A stretch of DNA of 64,000 nt, from the NCBI RefSeq assembly GCF_014206815.1, contig NZ_JACHNP010000002.1, positions 806,001-870,000 of the forward strand, given 5' to 3'. How positions within the stretch are numbered: the first letter of the stretch is position 1; each line of letters starts with the position of its first letter. Of the stretch, positions 21,465-30,683 are shown piece by piece. A program made the position numbers and the translations under genes. The notes under the pieces were generated by a model. It was not told the DNA's origin. It saw only the letters and a program-made list of their open reading frames with translations, and searched no databases. Source of the DNA: Xanthomonas sp. F10. GTDB lineage: Bacteria; Pseudomonadota; Gammaproteobacteria; Xanthomonadales; Xanthomonadaceae.

Positions 21465-22751
21465 ATGTCCGACCCGAACTGGAAGCTGGAAACCATCGCC
21501 GTGCACGGCGGCTACCGTCCCGATCCGACCACCCGCGCGGTGGCGGTGCCGATCTACCAGACCGTGGCCTACGCCTTCGACGACACCCAGCACGGCGCCG
21601 ACCTGTTCGACCTGAAAGTGCAGGGCAACATCTACAGCCGCATCATGAACCCCACCACCGATGTGCTGGAGCAGCGCATCGCCGCGCTGGAAGGCGGCAT
21701 CGGCGCGCTGGCGGTGGCCTCTGGGCAGGCGGCGGTGACCTACGCCATCCAGACCATCGCCGAGGCCGGCGACAACATCGTCTCCTCCAGCGCGCTGTAC
21801 GGGGGTACCTACAACCTGTTCGCGCATACGCTGCCGCTGTCCGGCATCCAGACCCGCTTCGCCGACTACCGCGATCCCGGCGCATTCGCCGGGCTGATCG
21901 ACGCGCGCACCAAGGCGATCTTCGTCGAGTCGATCGGCAATCCGCGCGGCAACGTCACCGATCTGGAAGCGGTGGCCGCCATCGCCCACGCCCACGGCGT
22001 GCCGCTGATCGTCGACAACACCGTGCCCACACCGTACCTGCTGCGGCCATTCGACTTCGGCGCCCACATCGTGGTGCATTCGCTGACCAAGTACCTGGGC
22101 GGCCACGGCACCAGCCTGGGCGGGGCGATCGTCGATTCCGGGCGCTTTCCGTGGGCAGCGCACGCGCAGCGCTTCCGCCGCCTCAACGAGCCGGACGTGA
22201 GCTACCACGGCGTGGTCTACACCGAAGCGCTGGGCGAGGCCGCCTACATCGGTCGTGCGCGGGTGGTGCCGCTGCGCAACACCGGCGCGGCGCTGTCGCC
22301 GTTCAACGCGTTCCAGATCCTGCAGGGCATCGAGACGCTGCCGCTGCGCATGGACCGGATCAACCAGAACACCCTGGCGCTGGCGCGGCACCTGCAGGGC
22401 GAAGCCAAGGTGGAGTGGGTCAACTACGCCGGCCTGCCGGACCATCCCGAACACGCGCTGGCGCAGAAGTACCTGCGCGGGCATGGCTCCGGCGTGCTGA
22501 CCTTCGGCCTGCGCGGCGGTCGCGCCGCCGGCGCGCGCTTCCTCGACGCGCTGCAACTGTTCACCCGCCTGGTCAACATCGGCGACGCCAAGTCGCTGGC
22601 CACGCATCCGGCATCCACCACCCATCGCCAGCTTTCGCCCGAGGAGTTGCAGCGCAGCGGGGTCAGCGAGGACACGGTGCGGCTGTCGGTGGGCATCGAG
22701 CACATCGACGACCTGCTCGCCGACCTGCGGCAGGCGCTGGCGCAGGCCTGA
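21465..22751 (+). CDS. metY: O-acetylhomoserine sulfhydrylase / aminocarboxypropyltransferase
   Basis: A 428-residue Cys/Met-metabolism PLP enzyme, matching the usual length of MetY (about 425-430). The PLP lysine is Lys209 in HSLTKYLGGHG, preceded by the family strand LIVDNTVPTPYLLRP. The N-terminus reads WKLETIAVHGGYRPDPTTRAVAVPIYQT, typical of MetY rather than MetB. It converts O-acetyl-L-homoserine and sulfide to L-homocysteine. No riboswitch, MetR or other methionine operator was recognised in the 126 bases upstream. It appears monocistronic and is followed by a REP hairpin before the convergent LysR gene. Confidence 0.92.
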   Translation: MSDPNWKLETIAVHGGYRPDPTTRAVAVPIYQTVAYAFDDTQHGADLFDLKVQGNIYSRIMNPTTDVLEQRIAALEGGIGALAVASGQAAVTYAIQTIAEAGDNIVSSSALYGGTYNLFAHTLPLSGIQTRFADYRDPGAFAGLIDARTKAIFVESIGNPRGNVTDLEAVAAIAHAHGVPLIVDNTVPTPYLLRPFDFGAHIVVHSLTKYLGGHGTSLGGAIVDSGRFPWAAHAQRFRRLNEPDVSYHGVVYTEALGEAAYIGRARVVPLRNTGAALSPFNAFQILQGIETLPLRMDRINQNTLALARHLQGEAKVEWVNYAGLPDHPEHALAQKYLRGHGSGVLTFGLRGGRAAGARFLDALQLFTRLVNIGDAKSLATHPASTTHRQLSPEELQRSGVSEDTVRLSVGIEHIDDLLADLRQALAQA

Positions 22752-22823
22752 GCGCGCGGCAGCCTCGCCGCGATGGGGCGTCTGCAACCCTGCTTGTGGG
22801 GCTTTAGCGCACTGAAGTGCCCT

Positions 22824-22889
22824 GTAGGAGCGGCTTCAGCCGCGACAGGGGCGTTCCCGGCAGCCCATCGCGGCTGAAGCCGCTCCTAC
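22824..22889. repeat. REP-type hairpin
   Basis: Arms GTAGGAGCGGCTTCAGCCGC and its complement (22824 onward and ending 22889) around a loop, between the stops of metY and the convergent LysR gene; same family as 17023-17090. Confidence 0.88.
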
Positions 22890-22943
22890 CGGGCAACTCG
22901 CCTCCGGCGCGCTGGGCCGGAGGCGGGTGATGAGAGTCGCCTT

Positions 22944-23906
22944 TCAATCGGACACGCGCCAATCGGCGAAGATCTCCAGCAGGAAATCGACGAAGGCGCG
23001 GACCTTGCGCTCCTGGGTGGCACGACGGGGGTAGAGCGCGGTGATCTCCAGATCCGGCCAGCGCTGCCAGCCTGGAAGCAGGCGCACCAGCTGGCCTTTG
23101 TCCAGCCGCGACTGGACCAGCGGCTGGGATAGCAGGGCGATCCCGGCGCCTTGGGCGACCTGGCGGATCACCGTGGTCGATTCGCTTGAAATCAGCACCG
23201 GCCGCAGGGTCAGCTCGATCGCTTCGCCGGCGCTGTGCCGCAACGCCCAGGCGACCAGCGGCGCATCCGCGCCGACCGCGAGCACGGCGTGGCCGATGAG
23301 CTCCTTGGGGTGGGCGGGCGTGCCGGCGCGGGCCAGATAATCGGGGCTGCTCACCAGGATGCCGCGTGAGGCGCCCAACGGCCGCGCCACGTAGCTGGAA
23401 TGGACCGGCGGCCCCACATGGACCGCAACGTCCAGGCCATGGCGGAGCAGGTCCAGCGGCTGATCGTCGTAGGTCAGCGCCAGTTGCACGCCCGGGTGGC
23501 GCTGGCGGAATCGCGCCAGCTGCGGCTCCAGCACCAGCAGGCCCAGCGCATAGGGAGCCAGCACACGCAGGGTGCCGCGCGCCTGGGCGCGCAGGTCGCG
23601 CGCGGCCTGCACCGCATCCTGCAGGGTCTGCTCGGCCTCCACGCAACTGGCATAGAAGGCGCGCCCGGCCTCGGACACCGCCAGCCGCCGGGTGGTGCGA
23701 TGGAGCAGTTGCACGCCCAGTGCCCGTTCCAGCGCCTTGATGCGACGGCTGACGCTGGTCAGCGGCACCCGCGCCTGGCGCGCGGCGGCGGTCAGGCTGC
23801 CGTGTTCGACCACGCGCAGGAACAGCCGCACGCTGTCGAAGTCGACGCCGTCGGTGCGCCGGTTTTCTTCCGTTTCTGGCAAGAGTCTATCCATCTCTGG
23901 TGCCAT
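22944..23906 (-). CDS. LysR-family transcriptional regulator
   Basis: A 320-residue LTTR. The winged HTH lies at about residues 26-85 (VRLFLRVVEHGSLTAAARQA, then SVSRRIKALERALGVQLLHR), followed by the effector domain. It is transcribed divergently from the FUSC-type exporter gene with only about 26 bases between start codons, an arrangement typical of AaeR-type control of aryl-acid efflux (inference). Two ATGs, at 23906 and 23894, are possible starts; both lie before a short non-conserved leader that is unusually long for an LTTR, and no alternative start exists just before the HTH. The effector is unknown. Confidence 0.88.
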   Translation of the reverse strand: MAPEMDRLLPETEENRRTDGVDFDSVRLFLRVVEHGSLTAAARQARVPLTSVSRRIKALERALGVQLLHRTTRRLAVSEAGRAFYASCVEAEQTLQDAVQAARDLRAQARGTLRVLAPYALGLLVLEPQLARFRQRHPGVQLALTYDDQPLDLLRHGLDVAVHVGPPVHSSYVARPLGASRGILVSSPDYLARAGTPAHPKELIGHAVLAVGADAPLVAWALRHSAGEAIELTLRPVLISSESTTVIRQVAQGAGIALLSQPLVQSRLDKGQLVRLLPGWQRWPDLEITALYPRRATQERKVRAFVDFLLEIFADWRVSD

Positions 23907-23932
23907 TATCTCGCAGGCGATCTGCTTCTACG

Positions 23933-25978
23933 ATGACGGCCATGCGCCTGCCCTGCTTCGACCCGGTGTCGATGGTCCGCTTCCGTCCTTCGCCCGCGTT
24001 GTGGTTTGCGCTGCGGACCACGGCCGCCGCGCTGCTGGCGCTGGCCATCGCGCTGCTGTGTTCGATGGAAGACCCCAAGTGGGCGGCGATGACGGTCTTC
24101 ATCGTGGCCCAGGCCGACCGCGGCATGAGCGTGGTCAAGGCGCGCAACCGCATCGTCGGCACGCTGGTGGGGGCCGGCATGGCCGTGGTGCTGATGGGCC
24201 TGTTCGGCCAGGCGCCGCCCTTGTTCATGATCGCGCTGGCGCTGTGGCTGGGCGTGTGCACCGGCATGGCCAGCGTGGTCTCGGCCTTCCGCAGCTATGG
24301 CGTGGTGCTGGCCGGCTACACGGCGATGATCGTGGGCATGTCCTCCACCGCCCATCCGCAGCAGGTGTTCGACATCGCCGTGGCGCGCGCCACCGAGATC
24401 CTGCTCGGCATCCTGGTCGAAGGCGCGATGGGGGCGATCTTCTCGCCGGCGTCGCCGCGCCCGGCACTGGAGGCGCGGCTGGAGGCGTATCTGCGCCAGG
24501 GCAGCGCGCTGGCCGCGCGGCTGCTGCGCGGCGAGGCGACCGGCACGCAGATCCACGGCTTCTTCGCCAGCGCGTTGGCGCTCAACGATGCGGTCGACTA
24601 TGCCGCCGCGCGCTCGCGCGAGATCGCGCGGCTGGGCGGGCGCCTGCGGCACATCAGTTACCTGATGCTGGCGCAACTGTCGGCGGCGCAATCGTGCCGG
24701 GTCGGCCTGGATGGACGCGCGCCTTCGCGCGCGCTGCGCGGCGTGCACGATGTGTTGGTGCAGCGCGCCGAGGGCCGGCTGCCTGGCCAGGAACAACTGG
24801 CCGCCGCACTGGATCTGCTCGAGCAGCGCCATCGCCGCCTGCGCCGGTTGTGCGCGCATCGGCGCGAGGCCTTCGACCGTGCCTTCGCGCTGGAACACGC
24901 GCGCAACATCGTGCGCGACCTGCAGGCCAGCCAGCACGAACAGGCCGCGTTCGAACAGGGCCGGCCGTCGCGCCACCGCTTCGCCACACGCCGCCATCGG
25001 GACCTGCACGAGGCGACGTACAACGCACTGCGCGCCTTCCTGGCGGTGGGGGCGGCGTCCTTGTTCTGGGTCTACAGCGGCTGGAGTGCCGGTTCGGGCA
25101 TGGTGACCATCGTTGGCGTGGTGTGCGCGCTGTATGCGACCCGACCCGATCCGGTGTCCGGCGGTCTCGGCTTTCTCAAGGGCGCCGGGCTGTCGGCGCT
25201 GGCGGCCTTCGTGTGCATCGTCTGGCTGCTGCCATGGGTGGAGGATTTCGCCGGGCTTGTGGTGGTGCTGGCGCCGTTCCTGATCCTGGCCGGCCTGGCG
25301 ATGCGGCGGCCGTCGACCGCCGCGCTGGGGGCCAGCGGCTCGATCTTCTTCATCGATCTGGTGGGGCCGCTCAACGGCACCAATACCGGTGTGGTGCAAC
25401 TGTTCAATGGCGCGCTGACGCTCTTGCTGGGGATCGGCATCGGCGTGCTGATGTTCACCGTGCTGCTGCCCAGTGGGGCCGGGCGGTACGTGCGCCGGCT
25501 GCGGCGTTCGGTCGACGCCGATCTCGCGGCGATCGCGCTGCATCCGCGGCGCATGAAACGACGGGCCTGGTTCGGCCTGATGGCCGATCGCATGCGCGCG
25601 CGCCTGGGCCTGGCCGCCGCGCTGCCGGAGGCGACGCTGCAGCGCGACCTGGCCGCCTTGCTCGGCGCGCTGGGCATGGGCAGCGACGCGCTTGATCTGG
25701 CGCGGACCGGTGGCGCGCCGGGGCCGCGGGTGCGTGCGGTGCTGCGCCGGCTCGCGCGCGGCGACCTGCCTGGCGTTGCCCACCAGGCCATGCGCGCGGC
25801 GCGCCACCATGCGGTCCTGGCCGGCGACCGCCAGGACGCGCAGGCGCAGGCGCACTGGCATACGGCGATGCTGCTGTGGGACATGGCGCTGTGCGCACGC
25901 GAGTATCTGCAGGCCGGCGCGCAGGAACGCGTGCAAGCGCAGGCGCTGCTGACACCCTCGGCGCCGCTGCCGTCCTGA
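23933..25978 (+). CDS. FUSC-family inner-membrane transporter (AaeB-like)
   Basis: A 681-residue protein (678 if it starts at the ATG at 23942). Two clusters of transmembrane helices flank a cytoplasmic domain. The first (about residues 20-170) contains FALRTTAAALLALAIALL and the FUSC motif PKWAAMTVFIVAQADRGMSVVKARNRIVGT. The second (about 370-520) begins ALRAFLAVGAASLFWVYSGW. A final soluble region has the HTAMLLWDMAL segment. The family exports aromatic carboxylic acids (AaeB) or related compounds; partner AaeA-type membrane fusion protein genes were not seen nearby. Control by the divergent LysR protein is likely. Substrate is inferred from family only. Confidence 0.88.
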   Translation: MTAMRLPCFDPVSMVRFRPSPALWFALRTTAAALLALAIALLCSMEDPKWAAMTVFIVAQADRGMSVVKARNRIVGTLVGAGMAVVLMGLFGQAPPLFMIALALWLGVCTGMASVVSAFRSYGVVLAGYTAMIVGMSSTAHPQQVFDIAVARATEILLGILVEGAMGAIFSPASPRPALEARLEAYLRQGSALAARLLRGEATGTQIHGFFASALALNDAVDYAAARSREIARLGGRLRHISYLMLAQLSAAQSCRVGLDGRAPSRALRGVHDVLVQRAEGRLPGQEQLAAALDLLEQRHRRLRRLCAHRREAFDRAFALEHARNIVRDLQASQHEQAAFEQGRPSRHRFATRRHRDLHEATYNALRAFLAVGAASLFWVYSGWSAGSGMVTIVGVVCALYATRPDPVSGGLGFLKGAGLSALAAFVCIVWLLPWVEDFAGLVVVLAPFLILAGLAMRRPSTAALGASGSIFFIDLVGPLNGTNTGVVQLFNGALTLLLGIGIGVLMFTVLLPSGAGRYVRRLRRSVDADLAAIALHPRRMKRRAWFGLMADRMRARLGLAAALPEATLQRDLAALLGALGMGSDALDLARTGGAPGPRVRAVLRRLARGDLPGVAHQAMRAARHHAVLAGDRQDAQAQAHWHTAMLLWDMALCAREYLQAGAQERVQAQALLTPSAPLPS

Positions 25979-26041
25979 TCGGCGCGCGATTCGACCGGTC
26001 GGCCGGGCTGTGCCGGCAGGCTGGAACCGGCGTCGCGTCGT

Positions 26042-26791
26042 TCAGACCTGCGCGAATCCGCCGTCCACGAACACCTCGCTGCCGGTCATGAAGCTGCTCT
26101 CGTCCGAGGCCAGGAACAGCGCCGTCGCCGCGACCTCTTCCGCGCGCCCGATGCGGCCCAGCGGGAGCTGCGCGGTCATGCCGTCGAGGATCGCCTCCTG
26201 CTGGCCCGTGCCGGACAGCACCGAGTCCAGCCCGGGCGTTGCGATCGGCCCGGGCGAGAGCACGTTGACGCGGATGCCCGTGCCTTTCAGGTCCAGCGCC
26301 CAGCTGCGGGCGAAGTTGCGCAGCGCGGCCTTGGTGGCGCTGTAGACGCTGAATGCCGCCGTGCCCATGCTGCCGGTGGTGGAACCGGTGAGGATCACCG
26401 AACCGCCGGCGCCCATCAGCGGCAGCGCCTTTTGCACGGTGAACAGCGTGCCTTTGACGTTGACGCCGAAGGTGCGATCGAAGGAATCCTCGGTGATCGA
26501 GCCGAGCGGCTGGAAGTCGCCCAGTCCCGCATTGGCGAACAGCACGTCGATGCGGCCTTTGCTGGCTTCGACCTGGGCGAAGACGCGGTCCAGATCGTCC
26601 AGCTTCGAAATGTCGCCCTGGATGGCGACGGCGTCGGCGCCGATCAGGCGCAACGCCTTGTCCAGTTCCTCCTGCCGACGCCCGACGATGACGACCTGCG
26701 CGCCTTCGGCGGCGAAGCGGATCGCGCTTGCCAGACCGATACCGCTGTTGCCGCCGGTCACCACTGCAATCTTGCCCTCGAGCCTGCGCAT
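26042..26791 (-). CDS. SDR-family oxidoreductase
   Basis: A 249-residue classical short-chain dehydrogenase. NAD(P)-binding TGGNSGIG at residues 12-19, NAG at about 87-89, catalytic Ser137, Tyr150 and Lys154 (SVYSATK), and SPGPIATPGL for the cofactor nicotinamide loop. It is divergent from an HxlR regulator, with a palindrome between the starts. That pairing is common for quinone/aldehyde-stress genes, but the physiological substrate is unknown. Start ATG 26791 (MRRLEGKIAVVTGG) matches family N-termini; 10 further residues upstream would overlap the regulatory region. Confidence 0.93.
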   Translation of the reverse strand: MRRLEGKIAVVTGGNSGIGLASAIRFAAEGAQVVIVGRRQEELDKALRLIGADAVAIQGDISKLDDLDRVFAQVEASKGRIDVLFANAGLGDFQPLGSITEDSFDRTFGVNVKGTLFTVQKALPLMGAGGSVILTGSTTGSMGTAAFSVYSATKAALRNFARSWALDLKGTGIRVNVLSPGPIATPGLDSVLSGTGQQEAILDGMTAQLPLGRIGRAEEVAATALFLASDESSFMTGSEVFVDGGFAQV

Positions 26792-26833
26792 GCTGCACTC
26801 CAGAGAATGGGGAGGCGCCACTGTAGAACTGAG

Positions 26834-26849
26834 CTATTCTTTTGAATAG
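26834..26849. promoter_or_regulatory. Palindromic operator in the SDR/HxlR divergent region
   Basis: CTATTC (26834-26839), TTTT, GAATAG (26844-26849): a perfect 6-bp inverted repeat with a 4-base spacer. It is AT-rich against a GC-rich background, 43 bases from the SDR start and 40 from the hxlR-type start. It is the likely binding site of the HxlR protein, compatible with autoregulation and control of the SDR gene. Confidence 0.6.
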
Positions 26850-26888
26850 TATGCACCATTTGGTAAGTGCCTTCGGAGCGGTCGGATC

Positions 26889-27260
26889 ATGGCGAACGCC
26901 ACCTTCAGTTGCGGTCTCGAGGCCGCCCTGTCCGTGCTTGGCGGCAAGTGGAAGCCGCTGATCCTCTACAACCTGGCGAAGCACGTGCACCGCTACGGCG
27001 AGTTGCGGCGTGCCATCGGCGGCGTGACCGACAAGGTGCTGATCCAGCAGCTCAAGGAACTGGAACGTGACCAGGTCGTGGCCCGCACCGACTTCCAGGA
27101 GATCCCGCCCAGGGTCGAGTACGCGCTGACGCCGTTCGGGCAGTCCCTGGCGGAGGCGCTGGCAGGGTTGTGCGAGTGGGGCACGCAGCACATGCAGATG
27201 GTCGAGCGCATCAGCGCGCGTCGCGCGTCCGCCGCCTCCAAATCCAGGTCCAATGCCTGA
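26889..27260 (+). CDS. HxlR-family transcriptional regulator
   Basis: A 123-residue winged-helix regulator. It opens with the family signature CGLEAALSVLGGKWKPLILYNL and contains the wing region FQEIPPRVEYALTPFG. Cys8 is at the position where YodB/HypR-type members carry their redox-sensing cysteine, so electrophile or quinone sensing is plausible (inference). ATG 26889 follows a GGAG motif 10 bases upstream. Divergent from the SDR gene, with a palindromic operator between; convergent with the AraC gene. Confidence 0.92.
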   Translation: MANATFSCGLEAALSVLGGKWKPLILYNLAKHVHRYGELRRAIGGVTDKVLIQQLKELERDQVVARTDFQEIPPRVEYALTPFGQSLAEALAGLCEWGTQHMQMVERISARRASAASKSRSNA

Positions 27261-27360
27261 TCGCCGGTGCCATGGCCGGCAGCGATGCTGCATGGTCAGA
27301 CGCCGTTGCCTGGCCGCGTGCTGGTGACTGCGCGGTCGATGCGCCGCCGCCTCGGGGCCG

Positions 27361-28155
27361 CTACCGGAAGAACTGGCTCGGCGGCTGCCCGAACTGGCGC
27401 TTGAACATGGCGGTGAACGCGCTGGGGCTGTCGTAGCCCAGGTCCATCGCCACGTCGATGATGCGGTCGCCGGCCGCCAGTCGTTCGAGTCCGCGCAGCA
27501 GGCGCAGTTGCTGCCGCCATTGGCCGAAGCGCATCCGCAGGTCGCGCTGGCACAGGCGCTGGATGGTCTTGACGTCCACCTCCAGTTGCGCGGCCCAGGC
27601 GTGCAGGGTGGTGGGGTCGGCCGGGTCGGCGTCGAGTGCGGCGCCGATGCGCAGCAGGCGCGGATCGCGCGGCTGCGGCAGGTACAGCGGCAGCGCCGGC
27701 AGCGCATGCAGTTCGTCCAGGATCAGCCGCATCAGCCGCCCGTCGCGCGAGTCGGTGGCATGGTCCCAGGGAATCTCGGCGGCGCTGCGGATCAGCGCTT
27801 CCAGCAACGGCTCCACCGCCACCACGGCCGGCGTGTCGGGCATGCCGGCGATGGCGTCGGGGCGGATGTACAGGCTGCGCATGCGCAGCATGCCGATCCA
27901 GCGCACGCTGTGCTCGGTGCCGGCCGGCATCCACAGCGCACGCGTGCTCGGCACCACCCAGTGGCCCTGGCCCGAGCGCACCACCATCAGCCCGGACACT
28001 GCGTAGACCAATTGGTGGCGGGCATGGCGATGCGGGGGGATGGCGCTGTCGCCGGGGTAGTCGGTGGCCTTGCATACCACGTCGGCCACGGCGTCGTCCG
28101 CATTGCGCGGCGACGGCGGTTGCGGCATGTCCTTTTCGCGATAGGGAATGGTCAT
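27361..28155 (-). CDS. AraC-family transcriptional regulator with cupin sensor domain
   Basis: A 264-residue regulator. An N-terminal cupin-like domain (IPPHRHARHQLVYAVSGLMVV, then WMPAGTEHSVRWIG) is followed by two HTH motifs at the C-terminus (LEVDVKTIQRLCQRDLRMRF and DRIIDVAMDLGYDSPSAFTA, ending MFKRQFGQPPSQFFR). Divergent from the MFS exporter gene with 65 bases between starts, so it is the likely controller of that exporter. The start is set at ATG 28155 (MTIPYREKDM); an in-frame upstream stretch runs across the exporter start in Arg-rich sequence. Effector unknown. Confidence 0.9.
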   Translation of the reverse strand: MTIPYREKDMPQPPSPRNADDAVADVVCKATDYPGDSAIPPHRHARHQLVYAVSGLMVVRSGQGHWVVPSTRALWMPAGTEHSVRWIGMLRMRSLYIRPDAIAGMPDTPAVVAVEPLLEALIRSAAEIPWDHATDSRDGRLMRLILDELHALPALPLYLPQPRDPRLLRIGAALDADPADPTTLHAWAAQLEVDVKTIQRLCQRDLRMRFGQWRQQLRLLRGLERLAAGDRIIDVAMDLGYDSPSAFTAMFKRQFGQPPSQFFR

Positions 28156-28220
28156 GTCGCGCGGGAAGGTCGGGGCCGGGAAGCCTACCATGCGTCCACC
28201 CTCGCGCTGCCCGTTCCGCC

Positions 28221-29489
28221 ATGTCCTCTCTGCGCCCCGCCGCGTCCGCGGCCACCCCCGCCTCCGCTCCTGCCGCCAGTCCCACCGCCGCCAGCTCCAC
28301 TGCCGCACCGCGCAGGCTTGCCGCCGGCGTGCTCGCGGCCATCACCTCCTCGCACCTGATCAACGACATGATGCAGTCGCTGATCCTGGCGCTGTACCCG
28401 GTGCTCAAGGGCCAGTTCCAGCTCAGCTTCGCCCAGGTCGGCCTGATCACCCTCACGTACCAGATCACCGCCTCGCTGTTCCAGCCGCTGATCGGGCTGC
28501 GCACCGATCGCCGACCGGCGCCGTATTCGCTGCCGATGGGCATGGGTTCCACGCTGTGCGGACTGTTGCTGCTGGCCTATGCGCCCAGCTTCGGCATGGT
28601 GTTGCTGGCCGCGGCCCTGGTCGGGATCGGCTCGGCGATCTTCCATCCCGAATCCTCGCGCATCGCACGGCTGGCCTCGGGCGGCCGCCATGGCCTGGCC
28701 CAGTCGGTGTTCCAGGTCGGCGGCAACACCGGCACCGCGCTGGGGCCGCTGATCGCCGCGGCGGTGATCGTGCCCAACGGCCGCCACAGCGTGGCCTGGT
28801 TCGGCGGTGCGGCGCTGCTCGGCATCGCCTTGCTGTCCTATGTCGGGCGCTGGTACGCGCTGCACCTGCAGGCCGCGCGCGCCGCGCCGCGGCCGGTCGC
28901 CACGGCGCCCGCGCTGCCGCGCGCCATGGTGGTGCGCATCGTCGGCATCCTGCTGCTGCTGATCTTCTCCAAGTACTTCTACATCGCCGGGCTGAGCAGC
29001 TACTACACCTTCTACCTGATCCAGCGCTTCGGCGTCTCGGTGCAGAGCGCGCAGTTGCATCTGTTCGCGTTCCTGCTGGCCTCGGCGCTGGGTACGCTGA
29101 TCGGCGGTCCGGTTGGCGACCGCATCGGCCGCAAGCCGGTGATCTGGGTGTCGATCCTGGGCGTGGCGCCGTTCGCGCTGGCGCTGCCGCACGTGGGCCT
29201 GCACGCGGCCACCGCGCTGACCGTGCTGATCGGCTTCGTGCTGTCCTCGGCGTTCTCGGCGATCCTGGTCTACGCGCAGGAAATGATGCCCGGGCGCATC
29301 GGCACCATCTCCGGGCTGTTCTTCGGCTTCGCCTTCGGCATGGGCGGGCTGGGCGCGGCGGTGCTGGGCCTGCTCGCCGACCACCGCGGCATCGTCTTCG
29401 TGTACCAGGTGATGTCGTTCCTGCCGCTGCTGGGCATCGTCGCGGCGTTGCTGCCGAGCCGGCGCCCGGGCGCCGCCGCGGCGCACTAG
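28221..29489 (+). CDS. MFS exporter, fosmidomycin-resistance (Fsr)-like
   Basis: A 422-residue 12-helix major facilitator protein preceded by an Ala/Ser/Pro-rich N-terminal 30 residues. SSHLINDMMQSLILALYPVL, LFQPLIGLRTDRRP and SRIARLASGGRHGLAQSVFQ are characteristic of the Fsr (fosmidomycin resistance) subfamily, as is GLFFGFAFGMGGLGAAVLG near the C-terminus. It is predicted to export fosmidomycin or related compounds by proton antiport. Divergent from the AraC regulator. The ATG at 28221 gives the family-sized protein; a much longer frame upstream is antisense to the AraC gene. Confidence 0.88.
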   Translation: MSSLRPAASAATPASAPAASPTAASSTAAPRRLAAGVLAAITSSHLINDMMQSLILALYPVLKGQFQLSFAQVGLITLTYQITASLFQPLIGLRTDRRPAPYSLPMGMGSTLCGLLLLAYAPSFGMVLLAAALVGIGSAIFHPESSRIARLASGGRHGLAQSVFQVGGNTGTALGPLIAAAVIVPNGRHSVAWFGGAALLGIALLSYVGRWYALHLQAARAAPRPVATAPALPRAMVVRIVGILLLLIFSKYFYIAGLSSYYTFYLIQRFGVSVQSAQLHLFAFLLASALGTLIGGPVGDRIGRKPVIWVSILGVAPFALALPHVGLHAATALTVLIGFVLSSAFSAILVYAQEMMPGRIGTISGLFFGFAFGMGGLGAAVLGLLADHRGIVFVYQVMSFLPLLGIVAALLPSRRPGAAAAH

Positions 29490-29591
29490 CGCGGGCAGCG
29501 GCGGCCGGCCTCGGCCGACGCGGACAGCTTGGCGAAAGCCAGCGGCAGCATGCTGTCGCGCCGGCCGTCGCGCCCCCATCGCCGTCTTCGC

Positions 29592-30683
29592 ATGCCTGTC
29601 ATCGCCCTGGTCTCGTCCATTGCCCACGCCTGGTCCACGCTGGTCGACCTGGTCGCCAGCCACGCGGTGGCGCCGCTGCTGGCGGCGCTGCACTTGACCG
29701 GCCTTAGCGACGATCCGCACGACATCGCCGCCTCGCTGCTGGTGGCCGCGCTGCAACTGTCCATCATCGGCGTGCTGTTCCGGCCGCTGGAAAGCCTGTG
29801 GCCGGCCGAGCGCTGGGAACACCGGCGGCTGGCGCGCATCGATTTCCACTACACCTGGCTGATGCTGATCGGCGTGTTCCCGCTGTTCTCGTTCCTGATC
29901 CTGACGCCGGTGGTCAACGCGCTGGGCGGCGCCGATCCCAATGCCGCGGCGGCGCCGGAGACCGGCCTTCGGCATCTGTGGCCGTGGCTGGACCGGCATC
30001 CGCTGGCGCTGTTCGCGCTGTACTACCTGGCCTACGACTTCACCTACTACTGGATGCACCGGGTGCAGCACTGGATGCCGTGGTGGTGGGCCATGCACAG
30101 CATGCACCACAGCCAGCGCCAGCTCAGCTGCTGGGCCAACGACCGCAGCAACTACCTGGACGGCATGCTGCAGTCGTTCGTGCTGGCAGGGGTGGGCATT
30201 GCCTTCGGCATCGAGGCCGACGAGTTCGCCTGGCTGATGCTGCTCGGCGAACTGGTGCAGAACCTGTCGCACGCCAACACGCGTTTCGGCTTCGGCCCGG
30301 TGCTGAACAAACTCCTGGTCGATCCGCCGTTCCATCGCCTACACCACATGCGCGTGGATCCGGAGCGGCCCGGCCTGCACAACTGCAACTTCGGCCAGGT
30401 GTTCGCGTTCTGGGACGTGCTGTTCGGCACGGCGCTCTACGGCGAGCCGGTGCGACCGACCGGGGTGGGCGATCCGATGGTCGACCGCGACAACGAGCTG
30501 GGCCTGGTGGCGCTGCAGGTGGAAGGACTCAAGCGCTTCTGGGGCGCGGTGCGGCGGCGCTCCGGATGGACGCCGGGCGAGGTCGCGTTCGGCGAGGACT
30601 ATGCGCCGATCCCGGTGGATCACGGTGGCATGCCGGTGCAGGCCGAGAAGGGCCGGGATTTGGGAATGGGGATTAGGGATTAG
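29592..30683 (+). CDS. Fatty acid hydroxylase / sterol desaturase family membrane protein
   Basis: A 363-residue integral membrane diiron oxygenase-like protein. The histidine clusters are present: HRVQHW plus MHSMHHS in the middle (about 158-178) and FHRLHHMR near 247-254, consistent with the three-box pattern of the family. Four hydrophobic segments precede or surround the boxes. Substrates of bacterial members are rarely known (carotenoid, hopanoid or fatty acyl hydroxylation). The last residues, GRDLGMGIRD, and the TAG stop are encoded by the G-rich intergenic repeat, so the natural C-terminus may have been extended by repeat insertion. Start ATG 29592 directly precedes the first hydrophobic stretch. 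Confidence 0.88.
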   Translation: MPVIALVSSIAHAWSTLVDLVASHAVAPLLAALHLTGLSDDPHDIAASLLVAALQLSIIGVLFRPLESLWPAERWEHRRLARIDFHYTWLMLIGVFPLFSFLILTPVVNALGGADPNAAAAPETGLRHLWPWLDRHPLALFALYYLAYDFTYYWMHRVQHWMPWWWAMHSMHHSQRQLSCWANDRSNYLDGMLQSFVLAGVGIAFGIEADEFAWLMLLGELVQNLSHANTRFGFGPVLNKLLVDPPFHRLHHMRVDPERPGLHNCNFGQVFAFWDVLFGTALYGEPVRPTGVGDPMVDRDNELGLVALQVEGLKRFWGAVRRRSGWTPGEVAFGEDYAPIPVDHGGMPVQAEKGRDLGMGIRD

